DNA of 63,182 nucleotides. Origin: Micromonospora sp. C95. Its GTDB lineage: Bacteria; Actinomycetota; Actinomycetes; Mycobacteriales; Micromonosporaceae. The position numbers were made by a program, and so were the translations under genes. Positions 23,962-31,554 of the stretch are shown piece after piece (position 1 is the stretch's first letter; each line of letters begins with the position of its first letter). Below the pieces are notes generated by a model. That model ran no database searches. It worked only from the letters and a program-made list of their open reading frames with translations, and was not told the origin of the DNA. Location of the stretch: contig NZ_JAGPXT010000031.1 of assembly GCF_018070465.1 (NCBI RefSeq), positions 1 through 63,182 on the forward strand, given 5' to 3'.

Positions 23962-25269
23962 GTGGACGTGGCCGGAGTTGGTGAGCGGATGGCCCCGTGG
24001 GTCCGCCGGGGGATGCGTTCGGTGGGGGCCGGGTTGGCCGCCATCGGGCTGGCGCTCACGAACGTCCCGCTGCTCGTCCTGTCGATCGTCGCGTTGGTGC
24101 TGGTGCCGGTGCCCTTCCTCGGCATGGCGCTGGTGCCTTGGACGACGATCCTGGTCAGGATGCGTACCGATCTTGAGCGGCGGATCGCCGGTCGAGCCGG
24201 CGTGCCGGTGGTGCGCCCGTACCATCCGCCGCCGGACCGGAGCGTGCCCGGCGGGTGGCGTCGCTTCCGGTGGGTCGTCACCGACCCGGCCACCTGGCGG
24301 GATCTGGCCTGGCTGGTGCCGGGCGCCCTGGTCGGGATCATCCTCGGCGTGATCACGCTGGCCGTACCGCTGTACGGGCTGGCGGGGCTGACGCTCACGC
24401 CGGTGTGGATCTGGCTCGGCACCGGCTGGTACGGCTACGGGACCGCCTGGTCCGTCGACTCGGTCGGTGAGGCGCTGCTCTGCGTCCCGCAGGGTGCGGC
24501 GATCCTGGCCGCCGGCCTGTGGTCGGCACCGTGGTTGCGGCGCGTCGACGCCTTGTTCGACCGGCTGCTCCTCGCGCCGACCAGGGCCGCCGACCTCCGG
24601 CTGCGGGTCACCCAGTTGACCGTGACCCGGGCCGACACGGTGGACGCTCAGGCCGCCGAGTTGCGCCGCATCGAACGCGACCTGCACGACGGCGTCCAGG
24701 CGCGGCTCGTCTCGCTGGGCATGATGATCGGTCTCGCCGACGAACTGATCGACCGGAATCCGGCCGCGGCGCACGAGCTGCTCGCCGAGGCCCGCGAGTC
24801 GAGCGGCACGGCGCTTGTCGAGCTGCGGCACCTGGTACGCGGCATCCACCCGCCCGTACTTGCGGAACGTGGTCTGGAGGGTGCGGTGCGGGCGCTGGCG
24901 CTCAGTCTGCCCGTGCCGATCACGGTCGACGCCGACCTTTCCGGCCGGCTCGACACCCCGGTCGAGTCGGCGGCGTACTTCGCCGTGGCCGAAACGCTGA
25001 CGAACGTGGTCCGACACAGTCGCGCGCGCCACGCGTGGGTGTCGCTGCGCCACGTCGAGGAACGGCTGACGATGGTGGTGACCGACGACGGTGCGGGCGG
25101 TGCCGACTCCGCCGCCGGCACCGGCCTGCGCGGTATCGAGCGTCGCCTCGCCGCCTTCGATGGCACGATGGCGCTGTCGAGCCCGCCCGGTGGGCCCACC
25201 GTCGTCACCATGGAGCTGCCGTGCGCGTTGTCATCGCCGAGGACCACGCCCTCCTTCGCGACGGACTGA
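23962..25269 (+). CDS. Sensor histidine kinase (NarL/DesK type)
   Basis: 435 residues: membrane helices at about 17-50 and 105-160, then HisKA_3 dimerisation helix RRIERDLHDGVQARLVSLGM with the phospho-acceptor His, then a HATPase_c domain (AVAETLTNVVRHSRA as N box, VTDDGAGG as G1, GTGLRGIERR as G2). GTG 23962 is used; ATG 23989 is an alternative. It overlaps its response regulator by 49 nt. The signal could be membrane state, since a desaturase gene is divergent. Confidence 0.9.
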   Translation: MDVAGVGERMAPWVRRGMRSVGAGLAAIGLALTNVPLLVLSIVALVLVPVPFLGMALVPWTTILVRMRTDLERRIAGRAGVPVVRPYHPPPDRSVPGGWRRFRWVVTDPATWRDLAWLVPGALVGIILGVITLAVPLYGLAGLTLTPVWIWLGTGWYGYGTAWSVDSVGEALLCVPQGAAILAAGLWSAPWLRRVDALFDRLLLAPTRAADLRLRVTQLTVTRADTVDAQAAELRRIERDLHDGVQARLVSLGMMIGLADELIDRNPAAAHELLAEARESSGTALVELRHLVRGIHPPVLAERGLEGAVRALALSLPVPITVDADLSGRLDTPVESAAYFAVAETLTNVVRHSRARHAWVSLRHVEERLTMVVTDDGAGGADSAAGTGLRGIERRLAAFDGTMALSSPPGGPTVVTMELPCALSSPRTTPSFATD

Positions 25270-25856
25270 CGCGAATCCTGCAGGCTTTCGACTTCGATGT
25301 CGTCGCGTCCGTCGACAGCGGCCCGGCCCTGCTGCCCGCCCTGGTCACGCACCGGCCCGAGGTGGCCGTGGTCGACGTCCGTCTCCCGCCCACGTTCACC
25401 GACGAGGGCCTGCAGGCCGCGATCGCCGCCCGGAACCGGATACCCGGACTACCGATCCTCGTGCTCTCCCAGCACGTCGAGCCCCTGTACGCCCGGGAAC
25501 TGCTCAGCACTCCCCGGGGTGGGGTCGGTTACCTGCTCAAGGATCGGGTCTCGAACGTCGGCGAGTTCATCGACGCGGTCCGCCGCGTCGCCGCGGGCGG
25601 CAGCGCCATGGACCCCGAGGTGATCACACAGCTCCTCGCCCGCCGGGAGCCGCTGGCCGCCCTCACCGTCCGGGAACGGGAGGTGCTCGGCGAGATGGCA
25701 GAGGGGCGCTCCAACGCCGCGATCGGCACCAAGCTCCGGATCACCGAGAAGGCGGTGAGCAAGCACATCAACAACATCCTCACCAAGCTGGACATGCCGC
25801 CCTCCGACGACCACAACCGCCGGGTGCTGGCCGTGCTGGCGTACCTCAACGCTTGA
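25221..25856 (+). CDS. LuxR/NarL-type response regulator
   Basis: 211 residues: receiver domain with the acidic pair in IAEDHALLRDG, phospho-acceptor Asp in VAVVDVRLP (near 52) and Lys in GYLLKDRV; then a LuxR helix-turn-helix (LTVREREVLGEMAEGRSNAA). GTG 25221 has GGAG five bases upstream. Its start lies inside the kinase gene, so translation is coupled. It probably controls the divergent desaturase. Confidence 0.92.
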   Translation: MRVVIAEDHALLRDGLTRILQAFDFDVVASVDSGPALLPALVTHRPEVAVVDVRLPPTFTDEGLQAAIAARNRIPGLPILVLSQHVEPLYARELLSTPRGGVGYLLKDRVSNVGEFIDAVRRVAAGGSAMDPEVITQLLARREPLAALTVREREVLGEMAEGRSNAAIGTKLRITEKAVSKHINNILTKLDMPPSDDHNRRVLAVLAYLNA

Positions 25857-26033
25857 GCGACCGCGAGCGTGTCCGCGCGGGGATGAATCGCGCCGGGCGG
25901 GGTAAGCAGGCCGCCGTCCTGGTGGAGTGACGACCTCGGTCGCGGTGCCACGCGGCCACCACCGGGCGGGCCGGCCGACGGGTCGGTCCGCCCGGCGACC
26001 GGGAGACCTCACGCGCTTTCCGGCAGCACCGGC

Positions 26034-26573
26034 CTAGTTGGTCAGCCAGTTCCAGGCGTCCATGATCCACTGGGTCTGTTGCAGGAACGCGACACCGAGG
26101 CCGGTCAGGAAGACCGCCGTGACCAGGTGTGCACCCCGGGCGGTGCGGCGTACCCGACCCAACTGCCGTTCCAGCACCACCCGGCCGAGCAGCCGGGCCA
26201 GGGTGAACAACCCGGCCGCGACCAGCAGGCTCAGCACGAAGATGACGACCGGTCCGACCAGGTCACCGCCGCCGGAGATCGCCCAGATCCCCCAGCAGAC
26301 GAACGCGAACAACGCCCCCGCGAAGCTCCACTCGCCGCCGCGCTTCAGGCGGGCCACATGCCAGCTGAACGGCTGGCGCGGCGCCGGCTCGCCCGGCCAG
26401 CCGGTGCCGGTCGGCGCGTGCTCCACCGTCGGGAACGGCTCGGTACGCGGCGAGCGGGCGCCGACCTGGGCCACCCCCCGGCGGTACGGGTCGCGCTGCG
26501 GCGGCACCCCGCCATCGGGCTGCGGTGGCACCTCGACGGTCCGCTCCGCCCACGGTTGCGTCTGCTCGGCCAT
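26034..26573 (-). CDS. Predicted membrane protein with Pro-rich cytoplasmic N-terminus
   Basis: 179 residues. The first ~85 are polar and Pro/Gln-rich; then come three membrane helices (about 88-103, 110-130 and 150-170), containing FAGALFAFVCWGIWAI and VVIFVLSLLVAAGLF. ATG 26573 follows GGGGAGGG; the longer frame upstream is not needed. Unknown function, and it faces the acetyltransferase gene divergently. Confidence 0.7.
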   Translation of the reverse strand: MAEQTQPWAERTVEVPPQPDGGVPPQRDPYRRGVAQVGARSPRTEPFPTVEHAPTGTGWPGEPAPRQPFSWHVARLKRGGEWSFAGALFAFVCWGIWAISGGGDLVGPVVIFVLSLLVAAGLFTLARLLGRVVLERQLGRVRRTARGAHLVTAVFLTGLGVAFLQQTQWIMDAWNWLTN

Positions 26574-26685
26574 GTCGTTTCCCTCCCCTTCCACCGACGG
26601 CACCCCCGGACGCCGCTGGAGACTTCGAGGGTAGCCAGCCCGCAAATCGGTCGCCGTACCCACACCGATCGGCTAGACACGAGCG

Positions 26686-27918
26686 GTGACCACCTCCACC
26701 CTGCCGATCGAGACCGCCCAGGCCGACGACTTCGACGAGATGAACGGGTTCCTCGGTTCCCTGTTCCACCATCCGGTCGACAGCGAGGCCCAGGATGCCG
26801 AACGTCCGATCTTCGAACCGGAACGCGCCCTGCTGGTACGTGACGGATCGGACCTGGTGGCCACCGCCACCGCGTTCACCCGGAGGCTCGGCGTGCCCGG
26901 TGGGGACCTGGCCGCCGCCCACGTGAGCATGGTCGGGGTCGCGCCCACCCACCGTCGGCGGGGTCTGCTCACCGCGTTGATGCACCGCCAGCTGCGTCAG
27001 ATCTACGACAGTCACCGGGAGCCGGTCGCGGTGCTCTGGGCCAGCGAGGGCCGGATCTATCCGCGCTTCGGCTACGGCCTGGCCTCCCAGCGGTTCCACG
27101 TCTCCGGCGAGACCACGGAACTGCGGCTACCGGCGCCGATGCCCGGTGAGGGCCGGCTGTGCCTGGACCGCCCGGCCGACCGCCGGGCCGAGCTGGCCCG
27201 GGTGTACGAGCGGGTACGCGCCGATCGGCCCGGCTGGTCGGCGCGCGACGACCGGTGGTGGCGGTACGTGCTCGTCGACCCGGAGGCGCACCGTGGCGGC
27301 GCCACCGAGCGGCGGGTGGTGCTGCACGAGGGGCCCGACGGTGTCGACGGCTACGGGCTGTTCCGCACCAGGGCCGAATGGGACGACGGGGGCCCGAACA
27401 GCCTCACCACGGTCGACGAGGTGGTGGCGAGCACCCCGGCGGGGTACCTGGCGATCTGGCGGATGCTGCTCTCGCTCGACCTCACCCGACGGCTGGCGTG
27501 GATGCGGGCGGCGGTGGACGAGCCGTTGCTGCGGCTGCTGAACGAACCACGCCGACTCAACTGCCGGCTGGTCGACGCGCTGTGGGTACGGGTGGTGGAC
27601 GTGCCGGTCGCGCTCGCCGCCCGACGCTACGCCACCGACATCGACGTGGTCATCGAGGTGACCGACCACCTGCTGCCGGAGAACACCGGCCGGTGGCGGC
27701 TGCGCGGTGGGCCGGCCGAGGCGATCTGCACACCGGCGACCGGACCGGCCGACCTGGCCTGCGACGTACGCTGCCTCGGCGAGCTGTACCTCGGCGGCGT
27801 GACCGCGACCGCGCTTGCCGACACCGGTCGGCTCCGCGAGCTGCGCCCCGGCGCGCTCACCGCCGCCGGTCCCGCCTTCACCTGGCACCGAGCCCCCTCC
27901 GCAATGGAGATCTTCTGA
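26686..27918 (+). CDS. GNAT-family N-acetyltransferase, Eis-like
   Basis: 410 residues. The acetyl-CoA site is VSMVGVAPTHRRRGLLTALM (about 80-100), followed by AVLWASEGRIYPRFGYG, the hallmark of the Eis family. A second GNAT-like region and a sterol-carrier-like C-terminal domain account for the remaining length, and the protein ends in a C-terminal Phe as Eis enzymes do. Eis acetylates aminoglycosides or protein amines in mycobacteria; the natural substrate here is unknown. GTG start. Confidence 0.85.
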   Translation: MTTSTLPIETAQADDFDEMNGFLGSLFHHPVDSEAQDAERPIFEPERALLVRDGSDLVATATAFTRRLGVPGGDLAAAHVSMVGVAPTHRRRGLLTALMHRQLRQIYDSHREPVAVLWASEGRIYPRFGYGLASQRFHVSGETTELRLPAPMPGEGRLCLDRPADRRAELARVYERVRADRPGWSARDDRWWRYVLVDPEAHRGGATERRVVLHEGPDGVDGYGLFRTRAEWDDGGPNSLTTVDEVVASTPAGYLAIWRMLLSLDLTRRLAWMRAAVDEPLLRLLNEPRRLNCRLVDALWVRVVDVPVALAARRYATDIDVVIEVTDHLLPENTGRWRLRGGPAEAICTPATGPADLACDVRCLGELYLGGVTATALADTGRLRELRPGALTAAGPAFTWHRAPSAMEIF

Positions 27919-28013
27919 CCCGTCACCGCCCGCCTTGCGCCCCGTTTCTCACGGCCACAACTGCATGATCGGCGAAGCGGGCGGGTGGACGGCGGTACGG
28001 GTACGGTCGGGGG

Positions 28014-28334
28014 GTGGCGGATGGCGGGGAACGGCGGCGACGACGGCACCGGCAGCACGGCGCCCAGGGTGGTGGGGTCGACGCGGCGGCCAGCACAGCG
28101 GGGGTGCACGACGGCGGTGAGGCGCCGCGTGGGCGACGCAACGGCACCGCCGAAGAAGGCGAGCGAGGGCTGCGCGGGCTGGTCGGGTCCGGTTCGTCGC
28201 AGGTCAGCGTGACCGCGGCGATGCGAGCGCGGGACGCCGCCCGGCCCACCGACGACGACCTCGCCGCGGCGGCGGACCGGGTCGTCATCGTCCGCCGTAA
28301 CTGGACCCCCCGCGACGAACTGCCCCGCCGCTGA
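28014..28334 (+). CDS. Small hypothetical protein, basic N-terminus
   Basis: 106 residues. The Gly/Arg-rich N-terminal half is of doubtful reality, but the C-terminal half (SVTAAMRARDAARPTDDDLA, then AAADRVVIVRRNWTPRDEL) reads as a folded, conserved-looking segment. GTG 28014 is the likely start. It ends just before a bidirectional hairpin facing rpiB. Confidence 0.5.
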   Translation: MADGGERRRRRHRQHGAQGGGVDAAASTAGVHDGGEAPRGRRNGTAEEGERGLRGLVGSGSSQVSVTAAMRARDAARPTDDDLAAAADRVVIVRRNWTPRDELPRR

Positions 28335-28339
28335 CCCGC

Positions 28340-28377
28340 CCTGATCCGGGTTCGGGTGTCGCCGACCCCGGATCAGG
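28340..28377. terminator. Bidirectional terminator hairpin
   Basis: An 11-bp stem (28340-28350 with 28367-28377) and a 16-nt loop, between the convergent small ORF ending at 28334 and rpiB ending at 28401. Confidence 0.65.
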
Positions 28378-28400
28378 AATCACGGCCGAAGGGTCGCCGG

Positions 28401-28868
28401 TCAGGGCAGGTCGGGCAGCTGCCGGGTGCGCTCGTACTCGGCGACCTGGGTGATGCGCCGAGCGTGCCGGTCACTGCCCGAGAACGACGTCGTCAGGAAT
28501 GCCTCGACGATGGCGGTGGCCTCGTCGAGGGTGTGCTGGCGGGCACCGACGGCGACCACGTTGGCGTCGTTGTGCTGCCGGCCCAGCTGGGCGGTCTCGA
28601 CGCTCCAGGCCAGCGCCGCCCGCACCCCCGCCACCTTGTTCGAGGCGATCTGCTCGCCGTTGCCCGAGCCGCCGATGACCACGCCCAGGCTGCCCGGGTC
28701 GACCACCACGCGGGTGCCGGCGTGCAGGCAGAAGGCCGGGTAGTCGTCCTCCGGGTCGTAGGCGTGCGGGCCGATGTCGACCACCTCGTACCCCTGCTTG
28801 GCGAGGTGGTTGGCCAGGTGCACCTTCAACTCGAAACCGGCGTGATCGGATCCCAGGTAGACGCGCAT
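28401..28868 (-). CDS. rpiB: Ribose-5-phosphate isomerase B
   Basis: 155 residues of the RpiB/LacAB family. N-terminal RVYLGSDHAGFELK and GGSGNGEQIASNKVAGVRAA form the active site. The catalytic base region (GSGNGE) has no Cys, as in the actinobacterial RpiB type. It interconverts ribose 5-phosphate and ribulose 5-phosphate in the pentose phosphate pathway. In M. tuberculosis the homologue (Rv2465c) also sits beside the Rv2466c and pepN genes. Confidence 0.95.
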   Translation of the reverse strand: MRVYLGSDHAGFELKVHLANHLAKQGYEVVDIGPHAYDPEDDYPAFCLHAGTRVVVDPGSLGVVIGGSGNGEQIASNKVAGVRAALAWSVETAQLGRQHNDANVVAVGARQHTLDEATAIVEAFLTTSFSGSDRHARRITQVAEYERTRQLPDLP

Positions 28869-28886
28869 ACCGCGCAGTCTGTCAGG

Positions 28887-28930
28887 CCCGTCCCACGAGG
28901 CGGCGCCGGGGCGGTGCCCGGTGGGACGGG
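28887..28930 (-). terminator. Hairpin after the DUF1015 gene
   Basis: A perfect 10-bp stem (28887-28896 with 28921-28930) with a 24-nt loop, immediately downstream of the gene ending at 28938 and upstream of rpiB. Confidence 0.5.
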
Positions 28931-28937
28931 CACCGGA

Positions 28938-30134
28938 TCAGGCCAGTTCGGCCACCACCAGGCCGCCGCGCGCCTTCGGGGTGAACCAGGTGCTCTTACG
29001 GGGCATCTTCTCCCGGGCCAGGTTCACCGCGACGAAGTCGTCGACGGTCACCGGCGCGATGAGGATGGCAAGTTCGGCCCGACCGGACTGCACCTCACCC
29101 GTGAGCCAGCTCGCCGGATAGTCACCGCCGACGTAGGTGATCCGCTTGTCGCCCGGGTCCAGGCCGAGGGCGTCGCGCAGCAGCAGCCGCTCGACCAGGG
29201 CATGGTCGAGGTTCTCCAGGCGACCGGCGCCGGAGTGCGGCAGCGTCACCGCGTACGCCTGATCGGGGAGCTGGAGCACGACGGTGCCGCCGCTGGTGGG
29301 GACCTCGGCCGGGCCGTCGACCGCGGTGATCCGCGCCCCGGCGGCGGTCAACCGCTCCAGCAGCTCCTCGTGGGTGGTGGTCAGCTCGCTGACCAGGCGG
29401 TTGTACGGCTGGATGGCCACCGAAGCCGGGGTGGTGACGACCGCCAGGAACCGGGACATCCCGCCGGTCTGCGCGGCCAGGCTGCGATGGTTGCCGTCGG
29501 CGACGACCAACTCGCCCCCACCGGCCAGGGCGGTCAACTCGTCCTGCTGCGTGCCGGGGCCGACCAGCCAGATGGCGTGGGTACGTCCGGCCTGGTCGGT
29601 GTCGGTGGCGGCGGGTGCCCCGGCCGTGTCGGTGGCCGCCGCGAGGGCGGCGTGCAGCTCGTCGCCGCGCCCGGTCTGCAACAGCAGCACCGGTGAGAGC
29701 AGGTGCCCCAACGCCTCGGCCAACGCGACCCGTTCGCGCACCTTCGCGATGAAGACGTCCTCGTTGCGGATGACCAGGCCGGGTTCGTCGGCCCGGGTGG
29801 AGATCTGGTCGGTGTCGACCATGGCGAACAGCCCGTAGGCCGACTCCTCGCCCGGCGCGCTGATCCGGTACAGCACCACCACCTGTTCGGCCGGGGTGTA
29901 GCTGCCGTCGGCCTTCGCCTCCGCGAGCCGGGTCACCGCGTCCGGCAGGGCGTCGGCGAAGGACCTGCCGAGGCTCTCCGGTGCCTTGTGGGGCATCTCG
30001 ATGCCGAGGGCGCTGTGCGGATTCGCCTCGATGATCGCGGTGATCTCCGCGTCGTCGGCGAACTCGTCGTAGTTCTGGGCGCCGGTACCACCGGTGGTGA
30101 TCCAGGCGCGGGAGATCGGGTGCACGACCGTCAT
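28938..30134 (-). CDS. DUF1015 family protein
   Basis: 398 residues matching the DUF1015 family: an early NPHSALGIEMPHK motif, YTPAEQVVVLYRIS, LVIRNEDVFIAKVRER, and ELVVADGNHRSLAAQT, where the DGNHR motif is typical. The family is often filed near SerC or HTH regulators but its activity is unproven. ATG 30134 is chosen because the upstream extension is low-complexity. Single gene on the minus strand. Confidence 0.85.
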   Translation of the reverse strand: MTVVHPISRAWITTGGTGAQNYDEFADDAEITAIIEANPHSALGIEMPHKAPESLGRSFADALPDAVTRLAEAKADGSYTPAEQVVVLYRISAPGEESAYGLFAMVDTDQISTRADEPGLVIRNEDVFIAKVRERVALAEALGHLLSPVLLLQTGRGDELHAALAAATDTAGAPAATDTDQAGRTHAIWLVGPGTQQDELTALAGGGELVVADGNHRSLAAQTGGMSRFLAVVTTPASVAIQPYNRLVSELTTTHEELLERLTAAGARITAVDGPAEVPTSGGTVVLQLPDQAYAVTLPHSGAGRLENLDHALVERLLLRDALGLDPGDKRITYVGGDYPASWLTGEVQSGRAELAILIAPVTVDDFVAVNLAREKMPRKSTWFTPKARGGLVVAELA

Positions 30135-30656
30135 GACCGTTGACGCTACCGGCGGCGCGTCGGGTGCCGCCGCCGGACCCGCCCTGCGCCCACCAGATGA
30201 AAGCAGCGTCACCGGCCTGACCCGTCAGGTGTGGCGGGGGCCGTCCTCAACGCTCCGTCTCCACCGCCCGTCGATGCCGGCCGGTCGGCGCGGGCACCAC
30301 GGTGGGGCTACGCGCCGGTGCCGGTCGTGGCCCCTGGTTGCGGATCTCGCGACCGGGAGGGGTCAACCGCGAGGTGGCGGGAACCGCGGCGACGCCCACC
30401 GCTGCGTTGCGCCCGAACCCGCCGGCCGCGTTCGGGCGGCGATCCTGCCGGGGAGCGGACCAGGTGCCGGCCCGACCGTTCCCGGAGGTCGGCGAGATCC
30501 GGTCCGGCGCCGGCCGGAGCACACCTCCGCCGCCGCTCTCCTCCCGACTCCAGCGATCGTCGACCGGGGCACGATGCTTGGCCACCAGGTACCTCCACGA
30601 GCGGTGAGGCTGCGGACATCCGGACAAACGAGTCCGTAACCGCACCGGTGACGCCG
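30135..30656. other. 522 bp without a supported gene
   Basis: The frames open here are compositionally biased (Arg/Pro/Gly-rich) on both strands and show no domain, ribosome site or hydrophobic pattern. The region lies between the DUF1015 start and the terminator of the DsbA-like gene, so it probably holds the DUF1015 promoter. Confidence 0.5.
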
Positions 30657-30684
30657 GGCCCGGCAGCGGCGTCGCTGCCGGGCC
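30657..30684 (-). terminator. Terminator hairpin after the DsbA-like gene
   Basis: A perfect 12-bp stem (30657-30668 with 30673-30684) and a 4-nt loop, about 40 nt beyond the stop at 30724. Confidence 0.75.
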
Positions 30685-30723
30685 TCGACGGGGCGGCGTC
30701 AAGAAGGTGCCCTGCCTTGCCGC

Positions 30724-31347
30724 TCAGTCGAAGATCGGGTCGAGGTCGCGGCTGCGCTTGAGTTCGAAGAAGCCGGGGGTGCCGGCGACCAGCAGGACAC
30801 CGTCCCAGAGCCGACCCGCAGCCTCGCCCTTGGGCGCCGGGGTGACCACCGGCCCGAAGAAGGCGACCTGCCGACCGTCCGGGCCGGGGGCGTGGATGAC
30901 CGGGGTGCCGACGTCGGTGCCGACCGGCCGCATACCGGCCTCGTGGCTGGCCCGCAGCGGAGGGTCGAGGTCGCGGTCGCCGGCCGCCTCGGCCAGCGCC
31001 GGGTCGAGTCCGGCGTCGGTCAGGGCGGCGACGTACAGGTCCGGCCCGAGCGGCTCCTTGCCGAGATGGATCCGCGTACCCAGGGCCGTGTAGAGCGCCC
31101 GCACGGCGTCGGCGCCGTGGCGCTGCTGCACGGCGACGCAGACCCGCACCGGCCCCCACCCGTTGCGCATCAGCTCCTGATAGTCGTCCGGCAGTTCCCG
31201 ACCCTCGTTGAGCACCGACAGGCTCATCACGTGGAAACGGACGTCGACGGGGCGGACCCGCTCCACCTCCAGCAGCCATCTGGACGTGAGCCACGCCCAC
31301 GGGCAGATCGGGTCGAACCACATGTCTACGCTGACGCGCTCGTTCAC
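30724..31347 (-). CDS. DsbA-family oxidoreductase, mycothiol-dependent nitroreductase type (Rv2466c homologue)
   Basis: 207 residues with a thioredoxin fold and helical insertion. It matches the Rv2466c family closely: DMWFDPICPWAWLTSRW, FHVMSLSVLNE, WGPVRVCVAVQQRHG, and the ending FFELKRSRDLDP. The active site reads CPWA instead of the CPWC I recall for the mycobacterial enzyme, so the resolving Cys is missing and a monothiol mechanism is expected. GTG 31347 has GAAGGGA seven bases upstream. It is divergent from pepN, as in M. tuberculosis. Confidence 0.85.
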   Translation of the reverse strand: MNERVSVDMWFDPICPWAWLTSRWLLEVERVRPVDVRFHVMSLSVLNEGRELPDDYQELMRNGWGPVRVCVAVQQRHGADAVRALYTALGTRIHLGKEPLGPDLYVAALTDAGLDPALAEAAGDRDLDPPLRASHEAGMRPVGTDVGTPVIHAPGPDGRQVAFFGPVVTPAPKGEAAGRLWDGVLLVAGTPGFFELKRSRDLDPIFD

Positions 31348-31554
31348 GACGAGATCCCTTCGCAATGGTGACGCCGACTCACCGGCGTACCTCCGATCTT
31401 TCCTCGGCCGTCCGCACTCACGCGAGGATCGACCCGTGACCTCGCCCACCACTGCCTACCCGTACATGGAAGACTCAGGCCCGGACCGGCCGTCACGAGC
31501 GGTCGACGGACCATGCGACCGTGACTGACGGCGAGAGTGGGATGGAGACGAACA

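Noticed and set aside
30231..30761. Plus-strand ORFs in the DUF1015-DsbA gap
   Set aside because: Arg/Pro-rich without secondary-structure pattern or ribosome site; they overlap a terminator hairpin.
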